DNA from: Alphaproteobacteria bacterium
GTDB lineage: Bacteria; Pseudomonadota; Alphaproteobacteria; Caulobacterales; Caulobacteraceae
DNA length: 64,000 nt
Assembly (NCBI GenBank): GCA_018821435.1
Contig: JAHJME010000010.1
Coordinates: 124,001 to 188,000 of the forward strand
Direction of reading: 5' to 3'
Both the position numbers and the translations under genes were made by a program. Each line of letters starts with the position of its first letter. Within the stretch, counting starts at the first letter, position 1. The notes beneath the pieces are model-generated. The model ran no database searches, was not told where the DNA came from, and saw only the letters and a program-made list of their open reading frames with translations. Below are positions 37,071 through 46,376 of the stretch, one piece after another.

Positions 37071-38324
37071 TTAGCGCTTGATGTTGATGAGTTCGTCCAA
37101 CATCTGATCGGCTGTCGTAATAATCTTCGAGCAGGCCGAATAGGCTTTCTGAGTTTGGATCAGTCCGGTGAACTCGGCCGACAGGTCGACGGTCGAAGCT
37201 TCAAGGCTGGAGGGCGAGATCTGGCCTGCGCCACCGGTGCCGGCTTGCTTGATCACCATTTCGCCGGCCTGGAGCGTTGGGCGATAGGAGTTGCCGCTGG
37301 CCTGGGCGAGGCCGTCGGCGTTCGGGAAGGTGGCGATGCCGACCTTGGCGATCTTGCGGATCTGGCTGTTGTCGTAGATCGCCGAGACGATGCCGTCCTC
37401 GTCGACCTCGATGGCCACCACGTTGCCGGCGCCGGCGCCGTTCTGGCTGATCGAGCCCACCGCGGTCGGCTCGTCGTATTGGGTGACCTTGCTGAAGTCG
37501 ATGGCGATGTCCTGGGCCGGGAGGCCCAGGGCGGCGGCCCACCCGACGTTGATCGAGAAGGCGCCGGGCGCGGCGCTGTTCACCTGGTTGATGGTGCCGT
37601 CGGTGTTGAACGTCACCGGGATCGCCGTGGCCGCCGGGGTCATGGTGGAGTCGGCGGCGGGAACCGTGGCGATCGCCATGGTCCAATTGTTGACCGTCGC
37701 GGTGCGGGTGAACGTGGCGCGCAGGGTGTGGCGGCCGCCGGCGGCGTCCACGATATTGATGTCGATCGGCTCAGGCTGAACCGTATCCACCTTGTCCAGG
37801 TTGGCGGTGAGGCCGATCGTCGACGTCGGCGAGACGGCGGCGCCCAGGTTCTTCACGTTGATCGAGTTCATGGCCGAGAGGTCGGACGGGTTGGAGATGA
37901 ACGTCCCGTCGGACTGCACCGGCCAGCCTTGCAGGAACAGGCCGGAGTCGTTGCGCAGGTAGCCGGCGGGATCGACGCTGAACGAACCCTGGCGGGTGAA
38001 CGAGCGTGGGTCGGATGCGGTGAGGCCGGCGCCTTTGTTCGAGACCACGAAGAAGCCATCGCCCGAGATCGCCAGGTCCGTCGCCGAGCCCGACGACTGG
38101 ATCAGGCCCTGGGTGCTGACGAATTGGCGCGTGACGCCCTGGACGCCGCCGGCCGAATACTTGCCCTTCACCGACTGCGCGGTGACGACGTTGGAGAAGT
38201 TCACCTGGTTGCGCTTGTAGGCGACGGTGTTGACGTTCGCGATGTTGTCCGAGATCGCCGCCAGGGCGGACGAGTTGGCGACCAACCCGGAAACGCCGGC
38301 GAGCAGAGCGGAATTGATGGACAT
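37071..38324 (-). CDS. flgE: FlgE, flagellar hook protein
   Basis: A 417-residue axial protein. The N-terminal SGLVANSSALAAISDNIANVNTVAYKR and C-terminal VDLSAEFTGLIQTQKAYSACSKIITTADQMLDELINIK helices form the hook core; the middle carries the D1/D2 insertion. It is much shorter than the roughly 590-residue hook protein known from C. crescentus, so the surface domain is reduced. AGGAGA precedes ATG 38324 by nine bases. It is the last gene of the fliK-flgD-flgE operon. Confidence 0.95.
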   Translation of the reverse strand: MSINSALLAGVSGLVANSSALAAISDNIANVNTVAYKRNQVNFSNVVTAQSVKGKYSAGGVQGVTRQFVSTQGLIQSSGSATDLAISGDGFFVVSNKGAGLTASDPRSFTRQGSFSVDPAGYLRNDSGLFLQGWPVQSDGTFISNPSDLSAMNSINVKNLGAAVSPTSTIGLTANLDKVDTVQPEPIDINIVDAAGGRHTLRATFTRTATVNNWTMAIATVPAADSTMTPAATAIPVTFNTDGTINQVNSAAPGAFSINVGWAAALGLPAQDIAIDFSKVTQYDEPTAVGSISQNGAGAGNVVAIEVDEDGIVSAIYDNSQIRKIAKVGIATFPNADGLAQASGNSYRPTLQAGEMVIKQAGTGGAGQISPSSLEASTVDLSAEFTGLIQTQKAYSACSKIITTADQMLDELINIKR

Positions 38325-38372
38325 GACTTGGTTCTCCTGAAGCGGGGTGCGCGTGCTGCGTCGTTCGGCCGG

Positions 38373-39104
38373 TTAGGCCGCCGCTGGAGACGACGTTTTG
38401 TCGTCCGAGTTGTTGGGTGAGCCGGTTTCCGTCGCCGCGGTTGCGGTTTCGGCCGGCTGGCGAATGCTGACGAGCTTGTCCCAGGGGACCAGCGCGCCGT
38501 TGATGGTGAGGTAGGTCAGGCCGTCCTGCTGTTCGACCCCGGTGACCTTGCCGTCGGAGAAGGTCTTGGAAACGACGGCGGTGCCTTCGCTGTCCTTGGC
38601 CGTGACCTTCAGGCTGTAGGTCCCGTCGGGCAGATCGGTCCCGCCGGCGCCCTTGCCGTCCCAGGTCAGCTTGTGTTCGCCGATCTTGTTGTCGGTGGGC
38701 GCGATCGTGCGGACCACACGGCCCTTGGAGTCGAGGATCTCCAGCTTCACGTCCGAGGCGGCGCGGTCGAGGCTGTAGCCCCACTCCGCCTTGCCGCCCT
38801 TCAGCGCCGCGATGTTGGTGTCGGCGCGGACTTCCTTGCCGATCAGGCTGACGGCGGTGGAGACCCCGGTCCCGGTGTTGGAGACCAGCTTCCCGAGCAG
38901 ATCGTTGGTGAGGAGCTGCTGCTCCACGCCGGTCATCTGCACCAGCTGCTGGGTGAACTGGGTGGAGTCCATCGGCGCCAGGGGGTCCTGGTTCTTCAGC
39001 TGCGTGGTCAGCAGCGACAGGAAGGTGTCGAAGTTCTCGGCCAGGCGGGCCCGGCCCGTGCCTGTGGCAGCGCCCGCGGCGGCTCCGGCGACGGCGTCGA
39101 CCAT
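38373..39104 (-). CDS. flgD: FlgD, hook capping protein
   Basis: A 243-residue hook assembly scaffold. The N-terminal FLSLLTTQLKNQDPLAPMDSTQFTQQLVQMTGVEQQL region is the family signature; the rest includes the tudor and FnIII-like domains with the LTWDGKGAGGTDLPDGTYSLKV motif. The C-terminus is a Thr/Ala-rich tail. GAGGA lies ten bases before ATG 39104, and the fliK stop is four bases upstream, showing tight coupling. Confidence 0.95.
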   Translation of the reverse strand: MVDAVAGAAAGAATGTGRARLAENFDTFLSLLTTQLKNQDPLAPMDSTQFTQQLVQMTGVEQQLLTNDLLGKLVSNTGTGVSTAVSLIGKEVRADTNIAALKGGKAEWGYSLDRAASDVKLEILDSKGRVVRTIAPTDNKIGEHKLTWDGKGAGGTDLPDGTYSLKVTAKDSEGTAVVSKTFSDGKVTGVEQQDGLTYLTINGALVPWDKLVSIRQPAETATAATETGSPNNSDDKTSSPAAA

Positions 39105-39108
39105 GGTG

Positions 39109-40593
39109 CTAGATCCTCACATCGACACCGGAGCTGACGCCCCGGCGCAGGCGCAGGGCGCCTTGGTTGGCGGCGTCGGCCGCATCGCCGGCAGTGTCGA
39201 GCGCCGCACGGAACGCCCGGCCCTGGAAGGCTCGGCCCGCGTCGCCCTGGTCCTGCCAGGCTTGGTTCTGTTGTTGCTGCTGGCCCCGGTCCTGGGCGAC
39301 GTCGAACGAGATGCCGCCCGAGATGTCGAAGCCGGCCTGTTCAAGCGCCCGCTGCAGCTCGGCGGCGCGGGCCTTCACGTCGGCGGCGGCCTGCGGATTG
39401 TCGAAGGTCATACCCGCCGTGATCCGGCCCTGGGCGCCGATCTCGATGCGAACGTCCACCTTGCCCAGCCCATGCGGGTTGAGCTGGACGTCGAAGCGCG
39501 TCGACTTGCCTTCCAGCTTCTTGACGACCTGGGCGGCCAGGTTGGCGACCGTTTCGGGTCCGCCGCGCGCGAGGTGCGACGTCGCGGTGGTGGCCGTCGA
39601 CTGTGCGGTCGAGCGGGTTTCGCCCTGGACCACAACGTCGGAGGTGTCGGCTTCGACCTTGGCGTCTTCCGGCTTGGCTTCGGCGGCTTCGGGCGCATCG
39701 ACGGTGGCCGAGGCGGCCTTGGCGGCAGCCTGAGCGGCCTTGGCGTGGACCGGCTTGTCGACGGCTTCCAGCGGCTTCAGGTCTTCGGAGGTGTCCGAGG
39801 ACGCGTCGCTGGCGGCCTTGGCGCGCTCGGACTTGGCGGTGCGCAGCGGCGGCGTGGCGATGGGGGCGACTTCGGTCGCGGCTTCGGCGGCCACGGCGGT
39901 GGTGGCTGCGTCCGTCGCCGGCGTTTCGATCGCGGCGTCCGCCGCGGCGGCGGCGACTGTCTCGGGCGGAACCTCGGCGGTTGCCGGAGCGCTGGGCGTC
40001 GGCGCCGCCGGAGCCTTCGGTGCGGTCTTGCCAGCTTGCGGCGCGGCCGGCGCCTGTGGTGCGGGCTCGGCGGCGCGTGCCGTCTCCAGCGCCGGGGCGG
40101 CGGCGCCGACGGCGTCGATGGCGACGTCACCTTCACCCTTGAGCTGGGCCAGGGGCCCGCTGAGCATGAAAGTTGGCGGCGTGGGCGCGCCTTTGGCCTT
40201 GTCGCGGCTGAAGGCGACCGCGGCGTTGGGGTCCTTGGCGGTGGTGATCTGCGTCTCGACGCTGGCCGTCTGCGTCGCCATCAGGCTGGCCGCGAGGGCC
40301 GCGGCGGCGTCGCCGGCGCTGGGCGCCTGGGCGGTCGTGGGGTCGGTCACCGCGTCGGGATCGACCGGATCCTTCGCGCCGTCGACGACGCCATCGGTCT
40401 TTGCGGCCGCGCCGCCCACGGTGGCGGCGCCGGTCGCCGGTGCGACGGCTGTGGCGTCAGCCTGTGGGAACAGGGCGCCGAGCAGCGCTTCAAAGCCCGC
40501 GAGCGGGCCGGCGCCGGCCGCAGCCGTGGCGGCGGCGCCACCCGGCTGGGCGGCCGGAGCGATCGAGGCGATGTTGAGCGCGGAAGCGGTCAT
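39109..40593 (-). CDS. fliK: FliK, flagellar hook-length control protein
   Basis: A 494-residue protein. Most of the first 330 residues are an extended Ala/Pro/Thr/Lys-rich ruler, low in aromatic residues; the C-terminal Flg_hook domain (about 350-450) contains LNPHGLGKVDVRIEIGAQG and an Arg/Gln-rich amphipathic end. FliK is secreted and switches export from hook to filament subunits. ATG 40593 is chosen because the sigma-54 promoter lies at 40665-40679; the longer open frame to 40686 would begin upstream of it. Confidence 0.92.
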   Translation of the reverse strand: MTASALNIASIAPAAQPGGAAATAAAGAGPLAGFEALLGALFPQADATAVAPATGAATVGGAAAKTDGVVDGAKDPVDPDAVTDPTTAQAPSAGDAAAALAASLMATQTASVETQITTAKDPNAAVAFSRDKAKGAPTPPTFMLSGPLAQLKGEGDVAIDAVGAAAPALETARAAEPAPQAPAAPQAGKTAPKAPAAPTPSAPATAEVPPETVAAAAADAAIETPATDAATTAVAAEAATEVAPIATPPLRTAKSERAKAASDASSDTSEDLKPLEAVDKPVHAKAAQAAAKAASATVDAPEAAEAKPEDAKVEADTSDVVVQGETRSTAQSTATTATSHLARGGPETVANLAAQVVKKLEGKSTRFDVQLNPHGLGKVDVRIEIGAQGRITAGMTFDNPQAAADVKARAAELQRALEQAGFDISGGISFDVAQDRGQQQQQNQAWQDQGDAGRAFQGRAFRAALDTAGDAADAANQGALRLRRGVSSGVDVRI

Positions 40594-40664
40594 GTGATCG
40601 GGGCGGCTGACTTCGATGTGAGGGAAAGCGCGTCCTGCGCCGGGCTCATTCGGACCAGTCCTCA

Positions 40665-40679
40665 GCAACCCCTGGGCCA
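40665..40679 (-). promoter_or_regulatory. Sigma-54 promoter of fliK-flgD-flgE
   Basis: Reads TGGCCCAGGGGTTGC on the minus strand: TGGC, seven bases, TTGC, with the invariant GG and GC ten bases apart. A start site about 12 bp downstream gives a roughly 60-base leader to fliK ATG 40593. Confidence 0.85.
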
Positions 40680-40851
40680 GTTTCACAACATACTGATCTT
40701 ATTGAAATATGTGTCCGGCGCGGGGTGGGCGCCGGGCGTCGCTGCGGACTATTTTGCCGGGCCGCGAATGCTCGGGAGGGACGTTCCCTGCCGCCTTACC
40801 AAATCCCTAACCGACGACCCGGTCGGCCAGACTGCGGGCGTGCTGGCGAAC

Positions 40852-40866
40852 TGGCGCCGGACTTGC
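40852..40866 (+). promoter_or_regulatory. Sigma-54 promoter of flgK-flgL
   Basis: TGGCGCCGGACTTGC matches the sigma-54 consensus with GG-N10-GC spacing. It would start transcription near 40878, leaving a 135-base leader with a strong hairpin before flgK. Confidence 0.8.
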
Positions 40867-40933
40867 GCTTCCATTCTCGAACCCATCGGGTCCTGAGAGG
40901 GTCCAATGTTGAAACTGTTGAAGAATTTCCGGC

Positions 40934-40988
40934 CTGACGCACGCGCGTTCACCAATGCCCCGGCAGATTCCGCCGGGTCGTGCGTCAG
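40934..40988 (+). promoter_or_regulatory. Nested hairpin in the flgK leader
   Basis: Outer arms CTGACGCACG (40934-40943) and CGTGCGTCAG (40979-40988) are perfect complements; inside, CCCGGC-N7-GCCGGG (40959-40977) forms a second perfect stem. No T-run follows, so it is not a typical terminator. It may control translation or be an activator-binding site. Confidence 0.6.
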
Positions 40989-41013
40989 CCTTTGCCGGGC
41001 GGAGCCTTAATCG

Positions 41014-43110
41014 ATGTCGCTAACGGCCACCCTCCGAACCGCGTCGTCCGGCCTCAACGCCGCGCAAGCCTCGCTGCGCGCCGTCTCGGACAACATCGCC
41101 AACGTCAACACGCCCGGCTACGTGCGCAAGGCGGTCAATCAGAGCTCGCTGGTCGTCGACGGCGCCGGCATGGGCGTCAAGGTCGACGGCGTCAAACGCA
41201 TCACCGACCAGTATCTGCAGATGGCGTCTCTGACGGCCTCTTCGGACTCCGAGCGCTGGGGCGCGGTCTCGCAGTACCTGGACAATGCTCAGAGCCTGTT
41301 CGGAGACCCCGGCAAGGATGGGTTCTTCTTCAACCGTCTGGACAAGATCTTCGCCGCGTTCGCCACCGCCGCCGACGATCCCTCGTCGACCCTGCTGCGC
41401 AGCCAGGCCCTGTCAACGGTCGAGGACTTCCTCACTGAAGCCGACCGGATCAACGGTCAGGTCGTCGCCCTGGGCAAGACGGTCGAGACGCGGATCAGCG
41501 CCGACGTCGACCGGGCTAACAGCCTGCTCGACCAGATCAGTAAGATGAACGCCGACATCAAGCGCGCCAGCGTCGTCGGGGCCGACGCCTCGGGCTCGGA
41601 GAACATCCAGAGCCAGCTGCTGGACGAACTGGCCGGCCTTATGAACGTGCGCGTGGCCCCACGCGAGGGCGGCGGCGTGGACGTGCGTTCGACCGAGGGC
41701 GTCCTGCTGGCCGGCGACGATCCGGCCAAGCTCGTCTACCACTCCAGCGACTCGACGCCGGGCTACATCACCGCCCAGCCGGCCGGCAGCACCTCGACGC
41801 CCGCCATCAACATCACCAGCGGCGAGATCAAGGGCCTGCTGGAGGTCCGCGACATCGAGCTGCCCAAGATCTACGACCAGATGGGCGAGTTCGTCAGCAA
41901 GGCCGTGGACCAGCTGAACGCCGCCAACAACGACGCAGCCGCCTATCCGTCCCCCACGACGATGGTCGGCCGCAACACCGGCCTGGACCTGACCAGCGCG
42001 GTCAGCGGCTTCACCGGCACGTCGACGATCGCCATCGTCAACCCGCAGGGCGTGCTCCAGCGCAAGATCGACATCGACTTCACCGCCGGCACGATGTCGG
42101 TCAACGGCGCCGCGGGTACGCCGTTCACGCCGGCCACCTTCCTGACCAGTCTGAACACCGCCCTGGGCGGCGCGGGCAGCGCCACCTTCACGAACGGTGC
42201 GCTGACCCTGAACGGCGCCGCCGGCAATGGCCTGGCGATCGACGAGGGTACGTCGGCCAAGACCGGCCGCGGGTTCTCGCACTTCTTCGGCCTCAACGAC
42301 CTGATCAAGAACACGGGCCAGACCAACTACGCGACCGGCCTGACCGCGGCGAGCCCGCACGGGTTCACGCCGGGCGATCAGATCAGTTTGCAAATCTCTT
42401 ATCCGGACGGCAGGCCGATCACGAATGTGTCGGTGACGGTCCCGGCCGCGGCCAACATGAGCGACCTGCTGGCCTCGCTGAACAACAACAGCACCGGCGT
42501 GGGCCTGTACGGCGCGTACGGACTGGATGCGAACGGTGTCCTGGCCTTCACGCCGAACGCCAGTGCCGACGCCAAGGTCTCGGTGATCACCGACAACACC
42601 GCGCGCGGCGCGGGCGGCCCCTCGATCAGCCAGCTGTTCGGCCTGGGGGTCCAGGAGCGCTCCACCCGCGCCAGCCGCTTCCAGGTCTCGGCGATCTTCA
42701 ACGCCGACCCGACCAAGATGGCGATGGGCAAGCTCGACACGACGGTCGCTGTCGGTCAGGTCGCGGTTCGTCCCGGCGACGGCCAGGGGGCGCTGGCGAT
42801 CTCCGCCTCCGGGGATATCAACACCGTGTTCCAGGCCGCCGGCTCGCTGGGCCAGGTGACCATGACGGTGTCGCGCTACGCCTCGGAATTCGGCGGCGCC
42901 GTGGGCCGGGGCGCCGCGGCCGCCGAGACGCGCAAGTCCAGCGCCGAGGCGGTCGCCACCGAAGCCACCAACCGCCGCCAGTCCGTCGAGGGCGTGAACC
43001 TCGACGAGGAACTGGTGAACCTCACCACCTACCAACAAGCGTTCAACGCTTCCGCCCGCATGATCCAGGCCGTCAGCGATCTCTACGACGTCCTGCTCCG
43101 CATGGTCTGA
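41014..43110 (+). CDS. flgK: FlgK, hook-filament junction protein 1
   Basis: A 698-residue axial protein joining hook and filament. The N-terminal ASLRAVSDNIANVNTPGYVRK motif and the C-terminal VNLDEELVNLTTYQQAFNASARMIQAVSDLYDVLLRM helix are typical. The central 500 residues are a variable, Thr/Asn/Gly-rich surface region with Ala-rich segments; the protein is longer than enteric FlgK (about 550). GGAG lies nine bases before ATG 41014. flgL follows in the same transcript. Confidence 0.95.
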   Translation: MSLTATLRTASSGLNAAQASLRAVSDNIANVNTPGYVRKAVNQSSLVVDGAGMGVKVDGVKRITDQYLQMASLTASSDSERWGAVSQYLDNAQSLFGDPGKDGFFFNRLDKIFAAFATAADDPSSTLLRSQALSTVEDFLTEADRINGQVVALGKTVETRISADVDRANSLLDQISKMNADIKRASVVGADASGSENIQSQLLDELAGLMNVRVAPREGGGVDVRSTEGVLLAGDDPAKLVYHSSDSTPGYITAQPAGSTSTPAINITSGEIKGLLEVRDIELPKIYDQMGEFVSKAVDQLNAANNDAAAYPSPTTMVGRNTGLDLTSAVSGFTGTSTIAIVNPQGVLQRKIDIDFTAGTMSVNGAAGTPFTPATFLTSLNTALGGAGSATFTNGALTLNGAAGNGLAIDEGTSAKTGRGFSHFFGLNDLIKNTGQTNYATGLTAASPHGFTPGDQISLQISYPDGRPITNVSVTVPAAANMSDLLASLNNNSTGVGLYGAYGLDANGVLAFTPNASADAKVSVITDNTARGAGGPSISQLFGLGVQERSTRASRFQVSAIFNADPTKMAMGKLDTTVAVGQVAVRPGDGQGALAISASGDINTVFQAAGSLGQVTMTVSRYASEFGGAVGRGAAAAETRKSSAEAVATEATNRRQSVEGVNLDEELVNLTTYQQAFNASARMIQAVSDLYDVLLRMV

Positions 43111-43121
43111 GGAACTTAGAC

Positions 43122-44051
43122 ATGGTCACCCGCGTCACCACACCTGGGAACTATTCCGCGGTCCTCGCGAACCTCCTGGCCGCCCAGCGCAACCAGATGG
43201 TCGCCGGCGACAAGGTTTCCACCCAGAAGAACGGCCAGAATCTGAAGGACTACGCCAAGTCCTCGGAGTTGCTGACGGCCATGCGCTCGGTGCAGACGCG
43301 GCTGGGCGTGTACGAGGATCAGAACAAGCTGCTCAGCGACAAGCTGGACACCCAGAACACCGCGCTCAGCCGAGTGGCCGACGCCGCCCAGGCCGTGCGG
43401 CAAGTCTTCGCCGAGGCGCTGGCCTCGGGCCGCGCCGACACCCTGGTCGAAGACGTCGAGGCGGAGCTTCGCAACGCGGTAGAGGGCATGAACGGCCGCT
43501 ACGGCGGCAAGTACCTGTTCGCGGGCGGCCAGGTGGACACCCGGCCGGTCACCGCCACCACCCTGACGGATCTCACCGCCGGCCCGCCGATCTCCAGCTT
43601 CTTCAAGAACGACAACTTCAAGGTGACGGCCAAGTCGGACGAGGCCACCACGATCACGACCGGCATCCTCGCGGACAACATCGGCGCCGACCTGCTGACC
43701 GCCTTCCAGACGTTCCAGTCGTTCAACCAGGGCGCCCAGGGTCCGTTCACGGGCGCGCTCACCGCCGCGCAGCAGACCTTTCTGGAAGGCCAGCTGGCCA
43801 ACTGGGACTCGGTCCGGACCGACATCACCAACATCGCCGCCTACAACGGCGTGAACCAGAAGCGCCTGGAAACCATCGCCACGGACATCACCACCCGGCA
43901 GAACTCGCTGGCCGGAATGATCGGCGATATCACGGACGCCGACATGGCCTCGGCCGCCGCCCAGCTGCAGCAGGCGCAGCTCTCGGTGCAATCGGCCGCC
44001 TATGTCTTCCAGGCGCTGCAGGAATCGTCGTTGATCAACCTGCTGCGCTAG
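43122..44051 (+). CDS. flgL: FlgL, hook-filament junction protein 3
   Basis: A 309-residue flagellin-like junction protein. It shares the flagellin N-terminal helix pattern (QRNQMVAGDKVSTQKNGQNLKDY) and the ending AQLSVQSAAYVFQALQESSLINLLR. AGGAA lies seven bases before ATG 43122, eleven bases after flgK, so it is the second gene of the operon driven by the sigma-54 promoter. Full length. Confidence 0.93.
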   Translation: MVTRVTTPGNYSAVLANLLAAQRNQMVAGDKVSTQKNGQNLKDYAKSSELLTAMRSVQTRLGVYEDQNKLLSDKLDTQNTALSRVADAAQAVRQVFAEALASGRADTLVEDVEAELRNAVEGMNGRYGGKYLFAGGQVDTRPVTATTLTDLTAGPPISSFFKNDNFKVTAKSDEATTITTGILADNIGADLLTAFQTFQSFNQGAQGPFTGALTAAQQTFLEGQLANWDSVRTDITNIAAYNGVNQKRLETIATDITTRQNSLAGMIGDITDADMASAAAQLQQAQLSVQSAAYVFQALQESSLINLLR

Positions 44052-44101
44052 CGCCGGAACGGGTCCGCTGCGGCGTTCAACGCCGGGGAGGACGTCTCAG
44101 C

Positions 44102-45103
44102 ATGCGTTTCATCTTGTTCGTCGCCGCGCTTGCGGCGCTCGCCGGTCCGGTCGCCGCTCAACAGGCCGCCGCGACCGATCCGAACTGTCAGGCGGCCATT
44201 GCCTTCTCCGCTGCACGCAAGGGCGCCGCGGTGCTGGCGCTGCGGGACGGAAAGCCGGTCTGCGAGGGCTATGCCGCCTCGGGCGCCGCCGACCACGCCA
44301 TGGAGATCTGGTCGGGGACCAAGAGCTTCTCCGGCCTGATGGCCGCCGCCGCCGTGCAGGACGGCCTGCTCACCCTGGACGAGCCGGTCTCGAAGACTCT
44401 GCCGGAATGGCGCGATGATCCGCAAAAGGCCAAGGCCACGATCCGCCAGGTGCTGAGCCTGACCTCCGGCCTGCGGAGCACGGTGGGCCAGCCGCCGACC
44501 TACGCCGCCGCCGTGACGACCCCGCTGTCGACGCCGCCCGGCGAGACGTTCTCCTACGGCCCGGCGCCGTTCCAGCTGTTCGGCGAGATCATGAGCCGCA
44601 AGCTGAAGGCCGCCGGCCAGCCGGCCGATCCCTACCTCTATCTGAAGCGCCGGATCCTGGACCCTATCGGTCTGACACCCGGCCAATGGCGTCGCCTGCC
44701 CAGCGGCGACGCGCTGTTGCCGCAGGGCGCGGTGCTTACGGTGCGCGAGTGGGTGAAGTTCGGCGAGCTGGTCCGCGCCGGCGGCGTCTGGAACGGCAAG
44801 CCGCTGGTGGACGGCGTCGCCTTCGCCGAGCTGTTCAAGGGTTCGGTCGCCAACCCAGCCTATGGGGTCACCTTCTGGCTGCCCAACAGCTCGGCGGCGG
44901 CCGGCGCCGGGAGCACGGACATCACCCGCTCGCCGGACCTGCCGCGCGACCTGGTCCTGGCGGCCGGCGCGGGGAACCAGCGGCTGTTCATCATCCCATC
45001 GCAGAAGCTTGTCGTGGCGCGTCTGGCCGAGTTCGACGGCCGGCCTGATGGCGCCGGTCCCACGTGGTCCGACGCCGCGTTCATTCGGTTCTTCCTGCAC
45101 TAG
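44102..45103 (+). CDS. Secreted serine hydrolase, beta-lactamase-like
   Basis: A 333-residue exported enzyme of the serine beta-lactamase/esterase superfamily, different from the one at 4446. The signal peptide ends near residue 20 (AAQQ). The catalytic SxxK is S71-G-T-K74, and Y152 in SYGP is the likely base; no clear KTG/HGG box is seen, so activity is uncertain. It follows flgL by 50 bp but is unrelated to motility. Substrate unknown. Confidence 0.78.
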   Translation: MRFILFVAALAALAGPVAAQQAAATDPNCQAAIAFSAARKGAAVLALRDGKPVCEGYAASGAADHAMEIWSGTKSFSGLMAAAAVQDGLLTLDEPVSKTLPEWRDDPQKAKATIRQVLSLTSGLRSTVGQPPTYAAAVTTPLSTPPGETFSYGPAPFQLFGEIMSRKLKAAGQPADPYLYLKRRILDPIGLTPGQWRRLPSGDALLPQGAVLTVREWVKFGELVRAGGVWNGKPLVDGVAFAELFKGSVANPAYGVTFWLPNSSAAAGAGSTDITRSPDLPRDLVLAAGAGNQRLFIIPSQKLVVARLAEFDGRPDGAGPTWSDAAFIRFFLH

Positions 45104-45141
45104 GCTCGAAAAACCGGGGCCTAACCGCTACATAGGCGGCG

Positions 45142-46323
45142 ATGAACGCCCCGGTCCTCATTCCCGACCGCCTCAGCGACGGCCTGATCCAGGCCGCGCG
45201 CGACGCTGTGCGCCTGCCGGTGGGGACGCGGATCGTCGCCGCCATGTCGGGCGGGGTGGATTCCACCGTGACCGCCGCCGTGCTGGCGCGGGCCGGCTAC
45301 GACGTGGTCGGCGTGACGCTGCAGCTCTACGACCACGGCGCGGCGATCCAGAAGAAGGGCGCCTGCTGCGCCGGCCAGGACATCCATGACGCGCGCACCG
45401 CCGCCGACGCCATGGGCATCCCGCACTACGTCCTGGACTACGAAAGCCGCTTCAAGCAGCAGGTGATCGAGGATTTCGCCGACAGCTACCTGCGCGGCGA
45501 GACGCCGATCCCCTGCATCCGCTGCAATCAGACGGTGAAATTCCGCGACCTGCTGGACGTGGCGCGCGACCTGGGCGCCGAGGCCATGGCGACGGGGCAC
45601 TATGTGCGCCGCGAGGTCGGCGCGAACGGCCCTGAACTGCACCGGGCGGCCGATGCGGCGCGGGACCAATCCTACTTTCTGTTCGCCACGACGGCGGAGC
45701 AGCTCGACTACCTGCGCTTTCCGCTGGGCGCGTTGCCGAAGCCGGCGGTGCGGGCGGCGGCGCTGGAGCTGGGCCTGGCCGTGGCCGACAAGCCGGACAG
45801 TCAGGACATCTGCTTCGTGCCCGAGGGGCGCTACACCACGGTCATCGACCGCTTGCGCCCGCATGGCGCGGAGCCGGGCGATATCGTTCACCAGGACGGC
45901 CGGGTGCTGGGCCGCCACGAGGGCGTGACCCGCTACACCATCGGCCAGCGCCGGGGGCTGAACGTGGCCGTGGGCGATCCGCTGTTCGTGGTGAAGATCG
46001 ACGCGGACAAGCGCCAGGTGATCGTCGGACCGCGCGAGGCGCTGCTGACCCAGGCGCTAACTCTGAAGGAAACCAACTGGCTGGGCGACGGCGCTTCGAT
46101 CGACGCCGCCTGCGAAGCCGGTCGTCCGGTCTTGGCCCGGGTGCGATCCACCCGCGAACCGGCGCCGGCCCGCCTGGGCCTGGTCGACGGCCAGGCCGGG
46201 CTGATCTTCGATGGGTCCGAGGAGGGCGTCGCGCCGGGACAGGCCTGCGTGCTCTACGCGCCTGAAAACCCAGGCCGCGTTCTGGGCGGCGGGTTCATCC
46301 AAGGGACGGTTCGCGCGGGCTGA
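45142..46323 (+). CDS. mnmA: MnmA, tRNA-specific 2-thiouridylase
   Basis: A 393-residue enzyme that places sulfur on U34 of Glu, Gln and Lys tRNAs. The PP-loop SGGVDST is at 36-42, catalytic cysteine C125 lies in IPCIRCNQ, and the second catalytic Cys is in SQDICFVP. The C-terminal beta-barrel follows a [17 protein letters not shown] linker. An N-terminal 30-residue extension is typical of Caulobacterales. It is preceded by no strong SD. Full length. Confidence 0.94.
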   Translation: MNAPVLIPDRLSDGLIQAARDAVRLPVGTRIVAAMSGGVDSTVTAAVLARAGYDVVGVTLQLYDHGAAIQKKGACCAGQDIHDARTAADAMGIPHYVLDYESRFKQQVIEDFADSYLRGETPIPCIRCNQTVKFRDLLDVARDLGAEAMATGHYVRREVGANGPELHRAADAARDQSYFLFATTAEQLDYLRFPLGALPKPAVRAAALELGLAVADKPDSQDICFVPEGRYTTVIDRLRPHGAEPGDIVHQDGRVLGRHEGVTRYTIGQRRGLNVAVGDPLFVVKIDADKRQVIVGPREALLTQALTLKETNWLGDGASIDAACEAGRPVLARVRSTREPAPARLGLVDGQAGLIFDGSEEGVAPGQACVLYAPENPGRVLGGGFIQGTVRAG

Positions 46324-46376
46324 CGTTGACCTAGCGTCGGCTGGCCTGTGGGCGGCCGCGCGACTATATCCGCAGC

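Larger units (their letters stand above)
40594..41013. other. 420-bp divergent flagellar promoter region
   Basis: Holds two sigma-54 promoters pointing outward (40665-40679 minus, 40852-40866 plus), the fliK leader, TTGCCGGG/CCCGGCAA-type half-sites near 40754-40761 that could bind a FlbD-like activator, and a large hairpin in the flgK leader. No gene is seen in it. Confidence 0.6.

Noticed and set aside
39117..40597. Long frames on both strands over fliK, including a 285-codon Ala-rich plus-strand frame
   Set aside because: The fliK ruler is low-complexity Ala/Pro/Thr, which yields open frames in every register; only fliK has a promoter, operon context and a domain.
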